A DNA stretch of 64,000 nucleotides, from assembly GCA_963576475.1 (NCBI GenBank), contig OY754990.1, forward strand, positions 13,075,061-13,139,060. Direction: 5' to 3'. Below are positions 1-10,662 of this stretch, one piece after another (within the stretch, counting starts at the first letter, position 1; the number at the start of each line of letters is the position of its first letter). The notes under the pieces were generated by a model. That model ran no database searches. It was given only the letters and a program-made list of their open reading frames with translations, and was not told the DNA's origin. Made by a program: the position numbers and the translations under genes. This stretch comes from Molanna angustata. Lineage: Eukaryota > Arthropoda > Insecta > Trichoptera > Molannidae.

Positions 1-79
1 ACGTGATTTTTTTTAGATGTTTGGGGATAACTAAACATATCTATGCACTAACTGTCAATCAATCAATCAAATCACCAAT

Positions 80-172
80 GGACAATGTGTTGCGACGCAA
101 AGATCTTCTAAACATCATTTTAAAGGGAATGTAGTGAAAAGGTGTACTACAACATGAAGTGTACCTCCTATA
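80..172 (+). pseudogene. RTE-like LINE (family B) C-terminal fragment, part 1
   Basis: The bases match the family-B C-terminal region seen at 8923-9040 and, reversed, at 48540-48670: 'tgtgttgcgac', then 'atcatttt..gggaatg', then 'atgaagtgtacctcctat'. Several stops and frameshifts make it a dead copy. The following part of the same ORF appears to resume at about 910, after the CR1-like LINE at 173-895, so this copy seems to have been split by that LINE. Confidence 0.6.
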
Positions 173-895
173 TATCATCACTCTCGAAAACCGACGCATC
201 TTATTTGATCAATCATTACAAAATTGCTCCGGATTTTGTGAAATTAGTTTCATTACGACCAGAAGACCAGCACCCCTAGACAACATGCCATTTAAGCTAA
301 GAGTTATATCGCTAAGCGATAGTAAATGTATGGAATTGGTGGCTATGACATCACGTGACAGCCACCAATTTCATACATTTTTATCGCTTAGCGATATAAC
401 GCTTAGCTTTAATAACATGTTGTCTAGGGGGGCTGAATTGTTTCATGTTCCGGTATATGGGACGAACTATCGAGAGTATTCTATTATACCGCGCATATGC
501 CGTCAATACAATGAGAGGTTTAATGAGGTCGATATTTTTCAATTTGATTACGACAAATATAGAAAATTGGTACGGAGTAAATTAGTGCCGGTTGATTGAG
601 TGGTGGCTTTATGCGGCAGACGTCTTCACATCCCTCATTTCCCTCCATCTTTCCTACCCCTTCATCTCCAATCAAAATCCTTTTTCATTATTTATTTACA
701 TTGTATACTTTTATTTTGATAAGTTCTTCATCTTTTTTGTTATATGTTTTTTTCTTTTTTCTCGTCTTTCTATTTTATTCTGTTGTTGATTATATTTTTT
801 TTATTTGTGGATAGTAGTTTTGACGCATGTTTTTTTTTACTGTTTTGTATATTTTTCTTTGATCGCTGTTTCTGTCCCAAATAAATAAATAAATA
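173..895 (+). mobile_element. CR1/Jockey-like LINE (family C) 3' end, 5'-truncated
   Basis: The frame at 159-599 carries the C-terminal family-C signature: a 'LENRRILFDQSL' stretch and, after the palindrome, 'RGAELFHVPVYGTNYRE' and 'NERFNEVDIFQFDYDKYRK'. The homologous region at 59280-59560 reads 'RRSELLHVPVCRTN'. A T-rich 3' UTR follows and ends in 'gtcccaaataaataaataaat' at 875-894, the usual family-C tail. Only the last 100 or so codons remain. The 146-codon frame stays open through a palindromic insert at 268-440, so about 57 of its codons are not LINE sequence. Confidence 0.75.
268..440. repeat. 173-bp near-perfect palindrome (foldback MITE)
   Basis: The left arm starts 'cagcacccctagacaacatg' and runs through 'atatcgctaagcgat' and 'ggaattggtggct'. 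After a centre around 'atgacatcacgtgac' the right arm returns the reverse complement and ends 'catgttgtctaggggggctg'. Arms are about 79 bases with few mismatches. It interrupts LINE coding sequence. The TTATATCGCTAAGCGAT block is itself palindromic. No unambiguous target duplication was found. Confidence 0.85.
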
Positions 896-907
896 TATAG
901 AATAATA

Positions 908-1062
908 AATAATCGGGCGGAGTAGAAAAAGATATGCATCACTTTGCTGCCAACTAACTTCCAACATTGAAACAGAAGGAAAATAACCTCCAATTCCACT
1001 GGGGTACCTTTTAAAGCAAAAATAACTTTTGGACACACTTGGATCAAAATATAATTTCACCA
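908..1062 (+). pseudogene. RTE-like LINE (family B) C-terminal fragment, part 2
   Basis: The stretch 'gcggagtagaaaaagatatgcatcactttgctgccaactaacttcc' (read here in short pieces) matches 9055-9105, the extreme C-terminus and 3' UTR start of family B. About 30 bases of the expected family-B sequence are missing between this and part 1 at 80-172. Confidence 0.55.
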
Positions 1063-1064
1063 TA

Positions 1065-1655
1065 CAATCTTAGAGAGTTGGTTGGAAACTCTTAAATCGA
1101 ATGGCCTTAAAATAAACTGTACAAAAACCGAGTACATGCCGTATCTCTACTCTGGACAGCCTCAGGTGAGCCAAAACCTATCACTCCAAGAATCACCACT
1201 GCCAAAAACTGACAGCCGCAAATATTTGGGTTCATTCCTTTCAAACCAAGGAGATGGTGAAGATGTCGTGGCCCATCGAATTAACACATAATAAATGAAG
1301 ATGAGGTCGTTGTTTCCCGTACTCTGTTATCGTAGAATGGCCATCAAAATAAATGATTAGGTTAATTGATGGACAGAGTGCGGAATCTCCATGTCCGAGG
1401 AAGCTTTGGCGTGGCTCCGATCACCGATAAATTGCTCGAGAGCAGATTGAGATGCCACAAGGCGACCAGAGCACAGTATGATAAGCAGAGCGATGGACAT
1501 CCAAGTGCAGGCCAGAAGACCAGGCAGACCGCTGACAACGTGGCACTCCACCATCAAAAGTGAGTTGCGGGAGGTAGACTTGTGCGAAGGAGTCGCACAG
1601 GTCCGATAGACATGGCGAATGGGGACGAGGAGGGCCGACCCAACAAAATGGGAAT
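1065..1655 (+). pseudogene. RTE-like LINE fragment, after the RT core
   Basis: The frame at 1082-1291 contains 'NGLKINCTKTEYM' and 'LPKTDSRKYLGS', the region after the RT catalytic box in RTE-type proteins ('NGLxIxxxKTEYM ... KYLGS'). A frameshifted continuation reads 'RVRNLHVRGSFGVAPITDKL' and then, in another frame, 'RPGRPLTTWHSTIKSELRE', which is the RTE-type C-terminus. The frames must be changed at least twice, so it is a pseudogene. A 186-codon antisense frame across it is a shadow. Confidence 0.7.
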
Positions 1656-2189
1656 AAATGGCCAGGGTGAAGGAAAAGAAGAATCTTAATGAAAGCGCAT
1701 CAACTCGCCTTGATTTTGGATTCCAACATCCGAAGTTTCTTGCACACATAAACAACAGCGAGCCATTTCTTTTGCGAAACGCGTACGTACTATTTACAAC
1801 GAGGACTTCAACATTCCAAAACAGACATAGGACTGTATTTTCTAAATTGGAATAAAAATCGGGCGAGCGAATAGCGTTAAACAAATTTAATAAAATAATC
1901 CGTCTGATTCGCAACATTAATTAAACTTTGCTTAATTTTAATTTAAAGCTACACGCCCGTAAGGATCGTTTGATAATGAAATACAAGAAAAATAAACAAT
2001 AAAAAAAGTTAATTAAAATCTGTTCCGGGGAACATCTTTCAATGAAAGGGCCAACGCGGGTGAATCTGGAAGGGGTGAAGATGATGATTGTAATTATTAT
2101 CTGTTTGATAGGGAAGGGAAATAAATACAAGGGCGATTTGACGAAGTCTTCAATTTATAATCATTTTTGACCAATTTGATTTTGATGCT
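1656..2189. other. No feature recognised
   Basis: AT-rich sequence with short frames on both strands; nothing I can assign. Confidence 0.5.
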
Positions 2190-3045
2190 ATATTATTTAT
2201 TTATTTATTTATACATCTTCTTATACATAATATAAACAAATATAATTGTACACTGGCGGGCTTATTGCCATTAGGCAATTTCTTCCAACCAACCAGATTA
2301 CAAAGTATGACAACATTGTGTATGTACAACAGCAAATAAAAAAGAGTAAAAGAAATCAAAGAAAATACGTATAACACTTAAATACTATTAAAACAAAAAA
2401 AAATATAATTCATAGCAAGAAAAAGGATATGGTAAGGACAGGAGAGGAAATCGGGATCAGGTGTTCAAGGATAAATATTCCTTCTTTAATAGCAAATTAT
2501 TTTTGTAATTTTTTTACTAAATTATGAATAGCAAAAAACTTTGTATATCCCACTTCACATTTATATTTATATATCGTTAGAACGTTTTCGGATTTACCAA
2601 TCCATCTTCATTATTAAAAAAATTATTAAAAAACCATCAAAGATACACCACCCACATATACTCCGCCCACAACCACCACAGCTACCCCCACCATACCCGA
2701 TACGCTCTCACCAATGTAGGATGACATTTATCGAATCAGTTACATTGTAGTCGTTACTGAAGATGGATTGGTAAATCCGAAAACGTTCAACGATATATAA
2801 ATATTAATGTGGTGGGATATACAAAGTTTGTTATTCATAATTTAGTAAAAAAATTACTAAAATAATTTGCTATTAATATGGAATTCCACAAAGTTTGTAA
2901 AAATAATTTTAATAAATTCCTTCTTTAGTTTTTTCTTGAAAATACTAAGTTAGTTAGACGACGCAATATCCGGACTAAGGCTATTCCATAATCTTGCTGT
3001 TGTACTTCGAACGAAGAGCTGAGAAATTCTGTATTCTGTATTATA
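2190..3045 (-). mobile_element. CR1/Jockey-like LINE 3' end split by a foldback element
   Basis: On the minus strand, 3045 to 2921 encodes a degenerate LINE C-terminus: 'FSALRSKYNSKIME' and then 'SLSIFKKKLKKE', the usual 'LP..I..S.SL..FKKKLK' ending. It continues after the foldback element as a 3' UTR with 'ggcaataagcccgcc' and an AAATAAATAAATA tail at about 2193-2210. The 3' motif with paired 'ttgcc..ggcaa' also occurs in the tRNA-headed SINE at 13662-14025. Confidence 0.65.
2490..2918. repeat. Foldback element with about 120-bp inverted arms
   Basis: The left arm (about 2490-2610) includes 'tttactaaattatgaatagc', 'tttgtatatcccac', 'atatatcgtt' and 'acgttttcggatttaccaat'. The right arm (about 2758-2880) is its reverse complement with minor gaps. 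A pyrimidine-rich spacer, 'ccaccaca..', lies between. It is flanked by a repeated 'attccttcttta' (2478-2489 and about 2919-2931), a plausible target duplication inside the LINE C-terminus. Confidence 0.8.
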
Positions 3046-5173
3046 AAAAAGGTGGCCTAATAAAAACATAATAACTTATGTTATTCTTATTTATTAAATT
3101 GTTAAATTTTTATTTTTGTACGTTGCCCATATAGGTGTGTCCATCCCTCCAAGATTGGATAAATATTTTTTTTCAAGACCGCATCGTCCACCCCTGTAAG
3201 AAAATGACGCAGGACGCGAGAGGAACTCAAGATCGCAGGAGGGGACGACTTTCTGGATCGGACTGGGTGAGGACTGAGGATGAATTCGCTGACGGGCCTC
3301 GGCTGCAAGGATTCATAATTAAAATTAACGAGGATGACTGGGAGGAGGAGTTGGGAGCAGGAAGTTCGGGAAAAACATCCGGAAGTAACGAGGTTATTAT
3401 AATTAGTAGCGGAAAGATTGGAACGGGCTCTTTTAAAGGGTTTTAAAAGCATAAATAATTAATTACGTGTAATTAGACTCTCTTAAACTATCGAAGTTGA
3501 AAATAAATAAATTAGAAATTTTCATGTCGAGTACATAAATAAAAATTTAAACTTATTTTTGTAATCTGTATTATATTGACTCTCGGGAAATTGCCATTAG
3601 CATGATACATATATACTGTTTCACATACAGAAAAAAATTCGTAGAGGATAAGTTAACAAGTGTGGCAGACCACATCTAAAAATTTCTTTCGAGCGCGCGC
3701 CTAGCGACGGCAAGTATATTTATTTGTCACTAGGCCGAGTTCATCGCCCGCAACGTCAAACAAGTAACAATAATCTTCAACTGGGTATGACAGTTCAATG
3801 AAATGGTCTAGAAAGTTCGAGGACATTGAACTTGCTACCCCCGGCGCTGCACTATTTAAGGGAGTGTACACCTGTATACGTCGTCCACGGTTTATTCACT
3901 TCATAGTAAAAATTTGGACATTTTGTGGGTTCCCATCTCAGATTAAAGGGGCGGTAGCGTCGATTTTTTTTTTTTCAAAAAACATGAATCTACCCTCTAA
4001 ATACACTTTATCTTTATCAATAAGCTTAAGAAAAAATATATAAATACTTAAATAATACTTGTAGTGAATTTAAATACACTTTTATGTTATATCTTACTCG
4101 AGACTCAAACCAGCATTCTCTCCATTTCGTCTGTAGAAATCTGCAAGATGCCGTTACAGATTTCTACTTGTGCGTGAGGTCAAGTTTGCTAGAGGTTAAA
4201 AATCTCACTGGAATATTGTGGAACGTATTTTCACAAATAAGATTATATTTACGCCAAACAAAAATAAAACAAAGTCCATTTTATTGCAAAAAAAATCTAA
4301 TAATTCGATTAATATTTTTTTCCTGTATTTCTTTGTTGTTATCAAAAAATATAATAAAAGCTTGTGAATAAATTATTTGAATAATTTTCTTCATCTGGCA
4401 ATAATAAATCAAAGTCAATCGGAATTTCTGGTTGCTTTGTTTGTTTTGATTCGTGGTGATTCGTGACGTCTGTGCTGTGTTTTCTTACCATTTCGAGCAA
4501 ATTTTATGTTTAATAACATTTCTGTGGCTTGTTTGTGTTATTTTTTCTAAGGAAGTTTATAATTAACAGCATTTCCCTAAATAAATTTTGTTTTCTATTA
4601 AGTACAGTACAAATATTGGTCTTGCTGTCTCATGTTTGAAGTTTCGTGAGCAAGTTGCGTTGATTTTTGTAATTTTGTTTTATGTCCAGACATAATTTCA
4701 ATTTGTATGTAAAAAATAAAATTTATTAAAAATAAATAATTTCAACAATACCTATATCTTTCTTTCCAATGCCCTCACAAAATAAAAAATATCATAAAAT
4801 TATCAATATTTCGGTAGGTGCATATTACATTGATTTAGAAAAAACTTTCTACCTCAATCTACAGATGGTGTTAAAAACTTTGTCTTCATAGTAAGTATGT
4901 GAGTTTCCTTTCTATTACAGTATATATCTTTATTCTATGACGTCGTCACTTCATTCCGTCCCTTCATTTCGTCACTTCACGCCGCCGTTGCGACCACGTG
5001 ACCACTGATCGCTTCTCGATCACGCCGTCTCGCCGACACTTCATCTCTCGACCCCGCGAGCACGAAGGTACTTCACCATGCGAATAATCGGATACTTCGA
5101 CACACTCGCTAACTCGCTCGTTATACCTACTCATCGTGGCAATGCACACCCGCACACCTTTCGCTAGTTACCC
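3046..5173. other. Unassigned; one shared 70-bp segment and one small hairpin
   Basis: 3062-3130 ('ttattcttatttatta' ... 'tgtacgttgcccat') recurs reversed at 44713-44790, so it is a dispersed repeat. 3135-3450 is GC-richer and open on both strands (103 and 116 codons), but neither translation is recognisable. 4133-4167 is a hairpin with perfect 11-base arms, 'gtagaaatctg'/'cagatttctac'. The rest is AT-rich with no call. Confidence 0.45.
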
Positions 5174-5206
5174 CACGGCATATCCCACATTGTGGGATAT
5201 GCCGTG
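5174..5206. repeat. Perfect 33-nt palindrome at a LINE tail
   Basis: 'CACGGCATATCCCACA', one T, then 'TGTGGGATATGCCGTG': 16-base arms with a 1-base centre. The right arm runs into 'gatagtatgaatgaatgaat', a variant of the family-A LINE 3' end ('gggatatggcgtgatggtatg' followed by ATGT repeats). Confidence 0.85.
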
Positions 5207-5416
5207 ATAGTATGAATGAATGAATCGTGAGAAAGTTCCTTTGTTAGTTCTTTTATCAATTGTAAATTTACCTTTAAGAAAACTGTTAATTGTGATCAAT
5301 ATACTCATTGTAAATTTGGACCTATTCTTACTTCTTCTCACTAAACCACTGTCTCTGTGTTCTTATTTCATATCATATCCACTTAATTGGGATATAGCAA
5401 ACTCTCTTTATTGGTA

Positions 5417-5515
5417 ACCTCTCTGGTTACCACATATATTTATTAGTTACCCCTCTGGTTAGTTACTAAATACGCTTGATTGGTAACACCTCTGGTCACT
5501 AACCAGCTAAACATA
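5417..5515. repeat. Three degenerate repeats of a 'GGTAAC..CTCTGGTTAC' motif
   Basis: Short imperfect direct repeats about 40 bases apart: 'ttggtaacctctctggttac', 'agttacccctctggttag' and 'ttggtaacacctctggtcac'. Each unit can pair with itself (GGTAAC with GTTACC). Confidence 0.6.
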
Positions 5516-5567
5516 TTTTAAATCCTAAGGACAACGGAAATGAAGATTCTAAGGCTAATCATGATGA

Positions 5568-5715
5568 TATGCCTTGATTTCACAGTTCTCCTATAATATT
5601 ACAAATTCGTTTTTATTGAGATGTTAATAAAATACATTAAAATATTGACTCCCGACATGGTAAAAAATTCAATGGTTGCGTATATGATCATAATACACAT
5701 TTCAAAAATACAGAT
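5568..5715 (+). repeat. Dispersed repeat shared with 49531-49680
   Basis: 'ccttgatttcacagttctcc' ... 'attgagat' ... 'ttgactcccgacatgg' ... 'aatggttgcgtatatg' parallels 49531-49680 in the same order. A shorter relative lies at 17975-18040. No protein is recognisable. Confidence 0.65.
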
Positions 5716-6719
5716 ATTTTTCATGACACTTTACAACATACATTACCAAAAACAGATAAAGATGTTCTCAAACTGTAATAAGTACACAATCCAACAATCC
5801 CCTCCATATTGAATAAAGATCCCTCCTCCTCATCCTGAACAGAACATACTCATTTACTGTATTTGTGAATATCTTCATTATTTTTAATCTATTTTTTTAA
5901 TTTTTTTCTTTTATCTTGTATTTTCTTATGAATATTTCAACTGTGTAATAAATTACTGTATAATCAATAATTTAAATTGAAGAAAGCACTTTTGGCTCAA
6001 CTTTTATACAATAAATGTAATGTAAAATAAATCAATTATAGCTATAGCTTTCTGAGAGAAAATAAATAAATAAATACATAACTTATTTAAATTGTACTTT
6101 TTTGTAATATTTTTATTGTTTGTAACTATATTGTTATATTTAGTTTGGTTTCAATAATAAAAAAAAAAAAAAAATATGCAACTATAAAAATATCAGATTA
6201 ATTTCAGGTTTAATAATAAAAAAAAAACAGTTGCCAGGTGTTGGTGTGATGAGAATGCACCGCATCATGTCGTTTATCAATATATAATGTCGCTTCATCT
6301 AATGAGTGTATGTAGTTTCAAGTAGTGTAGATTGGTACGGTAGTTTTCACCCAATAAAACAATCTTACTTCCCGGGTAACAGCTGTGTGTGTATACCTAC
6401 AGTATAGACAGAGACTATCATAATAATATAAAGAACGATAATATTGCTAGAGGCCGATGAGGCGAACTGTCCAATCCCAGGCACGAGAAATAATATTGTA
6501 TGTAGATATATTTTATTTATATGTAAATAATAACATACATCTAGCATAAACAAAAAGAATATTAACGAGTTGAAAAAAAAATAACAAATTTACACAGTCG
6601 TTAACACATTTCTCGGCAGATGTGAATTTGGAACTGTTTGATATTCAAATTTGTTAAAATTTAGAATCTGAAAACAATTGAAAGTATTAGAATTAATGCT
6701 ATTGCTTAGTCATTTAGCT
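5716..6719. other. Unassigned AT-rich DNA
   Basis: Contains an AAATAAATAAATA run near 6060 that may be an old LINE tail, and A-runs near 6160 and 6220. No gene seen. Confidence 0.45.
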
Positions 6720-7093
6720 TAGGTGTACATAGACCTAGAAAAGGCATATGATAAAGTGGATAGAGAAAAATTGTGGGATATCCTATCAATTTATGGAATT
6801 GAGAGTAAACTAATACGTGCCGTGGAGTCTCTGTATGAAAATAGTGGAGCCTGTGTCCGTGTCAATGATTCGCTGCCAACATGGTTCCCTATTGATAAAG
6901 GGGTGAAGCAAGGCTGCGTATTATCCCCATGGCTGTTCAATCTGTATATTGATCACTGCGTAAGGACATTGAAAAATGAAAATAAAGGTCTGAAACTGAG
7001 TACTGTAAACGTATGTGATTTGATGTATGCAGATGACAAAGTGGTGATTGCTGAATGTGCGGATGAGTTACGGTATTTAGTGAATAAAGTGTA
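6720..7093 (+). pseudogene. RTE-like LINE (family A) RT core fragment
   Basis: A frame of about 123 codons encodes the centre of an RT palm: 'YIDLEKAYDKVDREKLW' at the start, then 'GVKQGCVLSPWLFNLYID', then the catalytic 'YADD' at 7026-7037. It is nearly identical to the matching part of the frame at 32992-34209, so both are family A. It is cut at both ends: the frame stops right after 'ELRYLVNKV' and neither thumb nor endonuclease is present. Confidence 0.85.
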
Positions 7094-7494
7094 AAAAACG
7101 CAAATCGTTGATGGGGACGGCAACTGCTCACGCTATACGACACAGATAGTACTACAAAAACTAACATGTTAAGCACCACCTACACACATATGTATGTACA
7201 TATAATTATGTATAAAAATAATTTATCGGTCAAAATAAAAATTAAACACGGAAAATCGAGAGTGAGAGGATAGAGACGAATAAATAAATAATCAGAATCT
7301 ACCGGATGATAGATGTACACAGTCGTAAACAACAGAAGCAACAAGCTACGTACCTACATACAAACATACATACATACCTACATACATTCGACGTACACAC
7401 ATATTTATTATTTTGTTTTCGTTCCGCGTTGACTCACGATGTTTATTATTAAAATAAATGAGGTAATTGTGGCTAACAGTTAATACTCGTGTAC
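7094..7494. other. Unassigned, with a CATA-rich microsatellite
   Basis: Microsatellite-like 'catacatacatac' tracts at about 7350-7395, similar to the (ATGT)n tails of family-A LINEs but with no LINE sequence attached. Confidence 0.45.
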
Positions 7495-8803
7495 ATTTCT
7501 ATTATATAAATGATATTGCGATATCATCTACATAAATGATATCGCAACTCGTTTCCATTCTGCTAAAATACTTCTTTTTGCGGATGATATGAAGATTTTC
7601 CTTCCCATCAACTCAGTTAGTAGTTGTGTGAGCCTACAGGAAGATCTTGATCGATTGTCCCAATATTGCCATAAAAATAAACTCTTTATAAATATATCTA
7701 AATGTTACAAAGTTACCTTTACTCGTAACCGTAATAAAGTAATCCATAATTATAATATTTCTGGGTCGCTCTTATTAAACAAAGACTGTATATGTGATCG
7801 TGGAGTTATTCTGGACTCAAAACTTACTTTTGAGGCTCATATTAACAGCATAGTCACTAAGGCAACAAAGAGCCTGGGTTTTGTTCTAAGAACATGTAAA
7901 TTTTTCACCAACTTCAGAACGTTCTTGCTCCTTTACAATAGTTATGTTCGTCCACATTTAGAGTATTGTTCACAGATTTGGAACCCACGCTACAGTAAAT
8001 ACGTTGATCGACTAGAAAGAGTTCAGAAACGATTTCTAAAATTCTTAAATTTCAAATCATATAACATATACAGTTCTTATGATGAAATTGAGAAACATTT
8101 CCGAATGAAAAAAATCGTACACAGGAGAGAAGTTGCGGATCAAATGTTTCTCTTTAAAATTATTAATTCAAAAGTTGACTGTCCTGATTTATTAAATAAA
8201 ATTAATTTCCATGCGCCGTTGCGAAATGGCAGATTGAACTACTTGTTTTATGTTCCTCGAATTAACACTAATTCTAATCAAAATGAGTTTATCAAAAGGG
8301 CTTGTAACTTCTATAATGTCAACCTCTCAGCCAGTATCACACATTCTGATATATTCACCGCTAGTAATAACGCATACAAAAATTCTCTCTATAAGTGCAT
8401 AGCATGAACTCGTATGTTGAATTTTTTTTTTGTTGTTAGTTATTTGTGTTTTTTCTAATATTATCTTTTGTATACTTTTATTTACATTTTGAGTTGTTGT
8501 TTGTAACGAAAATATAACAATTTAACTGTCACAATCCTTTTCCCATCCTTTTTATTTCTCTTCCCTTCCTTTCCCGTCACAGGCAAACATACATCTTAGT
8601 TATATTTAAATTTATGATGTTTCGTTCCAATTTTAGTATATGTACTGCCGAAGCAAGTACAATTTATGATGTTTAAAATGTTTTATATTTAATATCTGTG
8701 GACATATGTAATTGGTCTGTTTGTTTTTATTTTATAGTGTATTATTCCATTTTAGTATTTTAAGACTGTATTTGTCCCTAAATAAATAAATAAATAAATA
8801 AAT
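7495..8803 (+). mobile_element. CR1/Jockey-like LINE (family C), 3' half
   Basis: A 5'-truncated LINE that retains part of the RT domain, the C-terminal domain, a long T-rich 3' UTR and a terminal 'cctaaataaataaataaata' tail ending near 8803. The matching minus-strand terminus ('aagggacaaacacagtctt') is at 46079-46130. A short duplication ('aatgatattgcgatatcat' / 'aatgatatcgcaactc') sits at the truncated 5' end. Confidence 0.85.
7589..8407 (+). CDS. Partial RT and C-terminal domain of a CR1/Jockey-like LINE ORF2
   Basis: This 272-codon open frame is the longest intact LINE frame on the plus strand. The first Met is not a real start: the frame is open upstream and the preceding codons give the catalytic box 'LLFADD' (7577-7588). 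After it come 'LDRLSQYCHKNKLFINISKC' (the post-catalytic region), 'YVRPHLEYCSQIWNP' and 'VDRLERVQKRFLKFL', the signature of CR1/Jockey C-terminal domains, and a 'LNYLFYVPRINTN' motif. Apurinic endonuclease, ORF1 and RT fingers are absent, so it cannot move on its own. The intact frame suggests a fairly recent insertion. Confidence 0.85.
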   Translation: MKIFLPINSVSSCVSLQEDLDRLSQYCHKNKLFINISKCYKVTFTRNRNKVIHNYNISGSLLLNKDCICDRGVILDSKLTFEAHINSIVTKATKSLGFVLRTCKFFTNFRTFLLLYNSYVRPHLEYCSQIWNPRYSKYVDRLERVQKRFLKFLNFKSYNIYSSYDEIEKHFRMKKIVHRREVADQMFLFKIINSKVDCPDLLNKINFHAPLRNGRLNYLFYVPRINTNSNQNEFIKRACNFYNVNLSASITHSDIFTASNNAYKNSLYKCIA

Positions 8804-8811
8804 ACTTACAC

Positions 8812-9110
8812 TGGGGGGGATTATGGGGGGACCATATTACAAATGATGAGGTACTCAGCAAAATTGAAGAAACGATGCACATGTTGAAAACCATATAAAA
8901 AGGCGTGTGTAAACTGGATAGGTCATGTGTTGCGACATGAGGATCCCATACACATCATCTTGGAGGGAATGGTTGAGGGAACAACAGAGTATCTAGAACA
9001 GGTGTGCGAGGACATGAAATGTACTTCCTACACAGAATTGAAGAGAGTCGCTGAAGACCGAGCGGACTGGTAGAAGAGATGCATCGCTTTGCTGACAACT
9101 GATCCCCAAA
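8812..9110 (+). pseudogene. RTE-like LINE (family B) C-terminal fragment
   Basis: Reads in mixed frames 'GDHITNDEVLSKIEE', 'VNWIGHVLRHEDPIHIIL' and 'EQVCEDMKCTSYTELKRV', paralleling the intact minus-strand copy at 48421-48870. In-frame stops (tag at about 9071 and others) and indels kill it. It abuts the tail of the CR1-like LINE that ends at 8803. Confidence 0.75.
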
Positions 9111-9369
9111 ACCCAAACCAATGAAGATTGATTTTGAATTCGATTCCCGGTAGAGACACAGTTATTAATGGTGTTTTCTGTCTGGATATCGCTACATCTA
9201 CTTTGGTATCAATCTTGGCAATTGGTTGACAGATAAGCAACGCATCTTATCCTCCACTCCGACAGGTCTTCAGCGACTCTTCTCAACTCTATGTCCGGCG
9301 TCTGTGCGGGCGTAATGGGTTCAATCCACAGCAGAGGAGAAATTTATATTCTTCTTCTTCCGATATAGT
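9111..9369 (+). other. Possible SINE remnant with B-box-like motifs
   Basis: 'attcgattcccgg' (about 9138-9150) and 'gggttcaatcc' (about 9320) resemble pol III B boxes. The second is followed by 'acagcagaggagaaatttat', which resembles the post-tRNA segment of the SINE at 13662-14025 ('ccagaagagaagaaatttat' on its strand). No convincing A box. Confidence 0.35.
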
Positions 9370-9845
9370 TAGGACTGTATCCTGTTATTCTCGGAGACTG
9401 CTCTTTTGATTTGGACGTCCAACTATCCCACCAATGCTTGGGTGGTCTTCCACGGGATCTGCTATTTGTTCTCCTCATCCGCTGCTATCCTCACCACTCA
9501 TTCCGAACCTGCTCTCCCCACATCATCTCTGCAGAATCGTCTTCGTGCTCTTCCCCATCGCACAACATCTTTGACATCACAGATTCTCCTTATTTTCGAG
9601 TTCCTTACTCTGTCACAAAGTGTTACGCCTGCGATAGGTCGGTTCTTAGGAGGCTTTTTGTTTTGGCGGTGTCAGCTCTTGTTTCTATGCCGTATGCCAT
9701 GATCGGTCTTACACAGGTTTATAGATCCTTACCTTACTCTCCTTCAGCATGTCTGTTTCTCCATACAGCATTTTTCAAGCATCCAGCCACGGCGGCGGCC
9801 TTATTCGCTTGCTCTCTAACTTCGTCAAAGAGAAATTTATCCAAC
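9370..9845 (-). pseudogene. RTE-like LINE C-terminal fragment, heavily degraded
   Basis: On the minus strand broken frames give 'DEVREQANKAAAVAGCLK', then a 'VRIYK' box, 'NSKIRRICDVKDVVRWGRA' and a 'GRPP.HWW.SW' type ending, the order found in RTE-type C-terminal domains. Plus-strand frames here (98 and 146 codons) are antisense shadows. Confidence 0.65.
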
Positions 9846-10662
9846 TTTTGATTTGATCCAAGAAAATTTATTTCTCTTAACGATCAAGATCGTAGTCCAC
9901 TCGGAGGCTATCCATCGGAAGGGATTCCGTTTGTGGGTAAGTAGGTATACATCGTCTCGAGCACGTGACCCACCATGGAAGATTGCCAAGACCCACTGTA
10001 TAGTTATAGATTCTGCTTCTATTTTCCCAATCATCGTCGTCTTCATCCGATCGCCTCCGGGCGCGGTGACTGGCTATGACAATATCTGACTAGCCATCTC
10101 CGATCGGCCGGCATTCGACGACATTTGTCCCTTTGAAGATGCCGAGACGAGTCGTCGAACTCTAGACACGTCACCGCCCAGTGGAATCACTTGATCTTTC
10201 ATCTGGCTAATTACGCAAGGGCCTGGCTCGCGTTTCTTTTAAACAATGTAATGTGACATATTTTTAATATGACAGCTTTTCAGCTGTATCAAACACAAAT
10301 GTGTTGAGTATTTCCTTTTAGCCACAATAAAGATTAAACATAACCACGGAAAGTGGACTGTATCACGAAAGGGACGAGGAATCAAGTCTCCTGTCATTTC
10401 CTCTTGACACCGTCTGGATGCAAAGTACAACCAAACACTGGTTTTATTTCATGATTATGAGATGGTCGAATGAGTGACCGCCGTGTTACGTTTTTTTTAT
10501 TACGAGGCAAGAAAAACGGGTATAACATTCTTAAGTAAGTATACAATCACAAAATGTGTTTTTATTGTTTAGTTGAGTCGTTGATTTTTTGTTGAAATTT
10601 AAAAGTATGTTCATATGTGTATTTGTATAACGGCGTGATGCCGTTTATGTTAAAAAAAATGA
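9846..10662. other. Unassigned; a CpG-richer block at 10030-10230
   Basis: The block at 10030-10230 ('gatcgcctccgggcgcggtg', 'gacgagtcgtcg') is more GC-rich than its surroundings. I recognise no gene, repeat or promoter in it. Confidence 0.4.

Noticed and set aside
1357..1917. 186-codon minus-strand open frame
   Set aside because: It lies antisense to a recognisable RTE-like LINE fragment (1065-1655) and its translation has no family features.
3102..3452. Overlapping 103- and 116-codon frames as a host exon
   Set aside because: Open on both strands, no recognisable residues, no clear splice context; left as unassigned.
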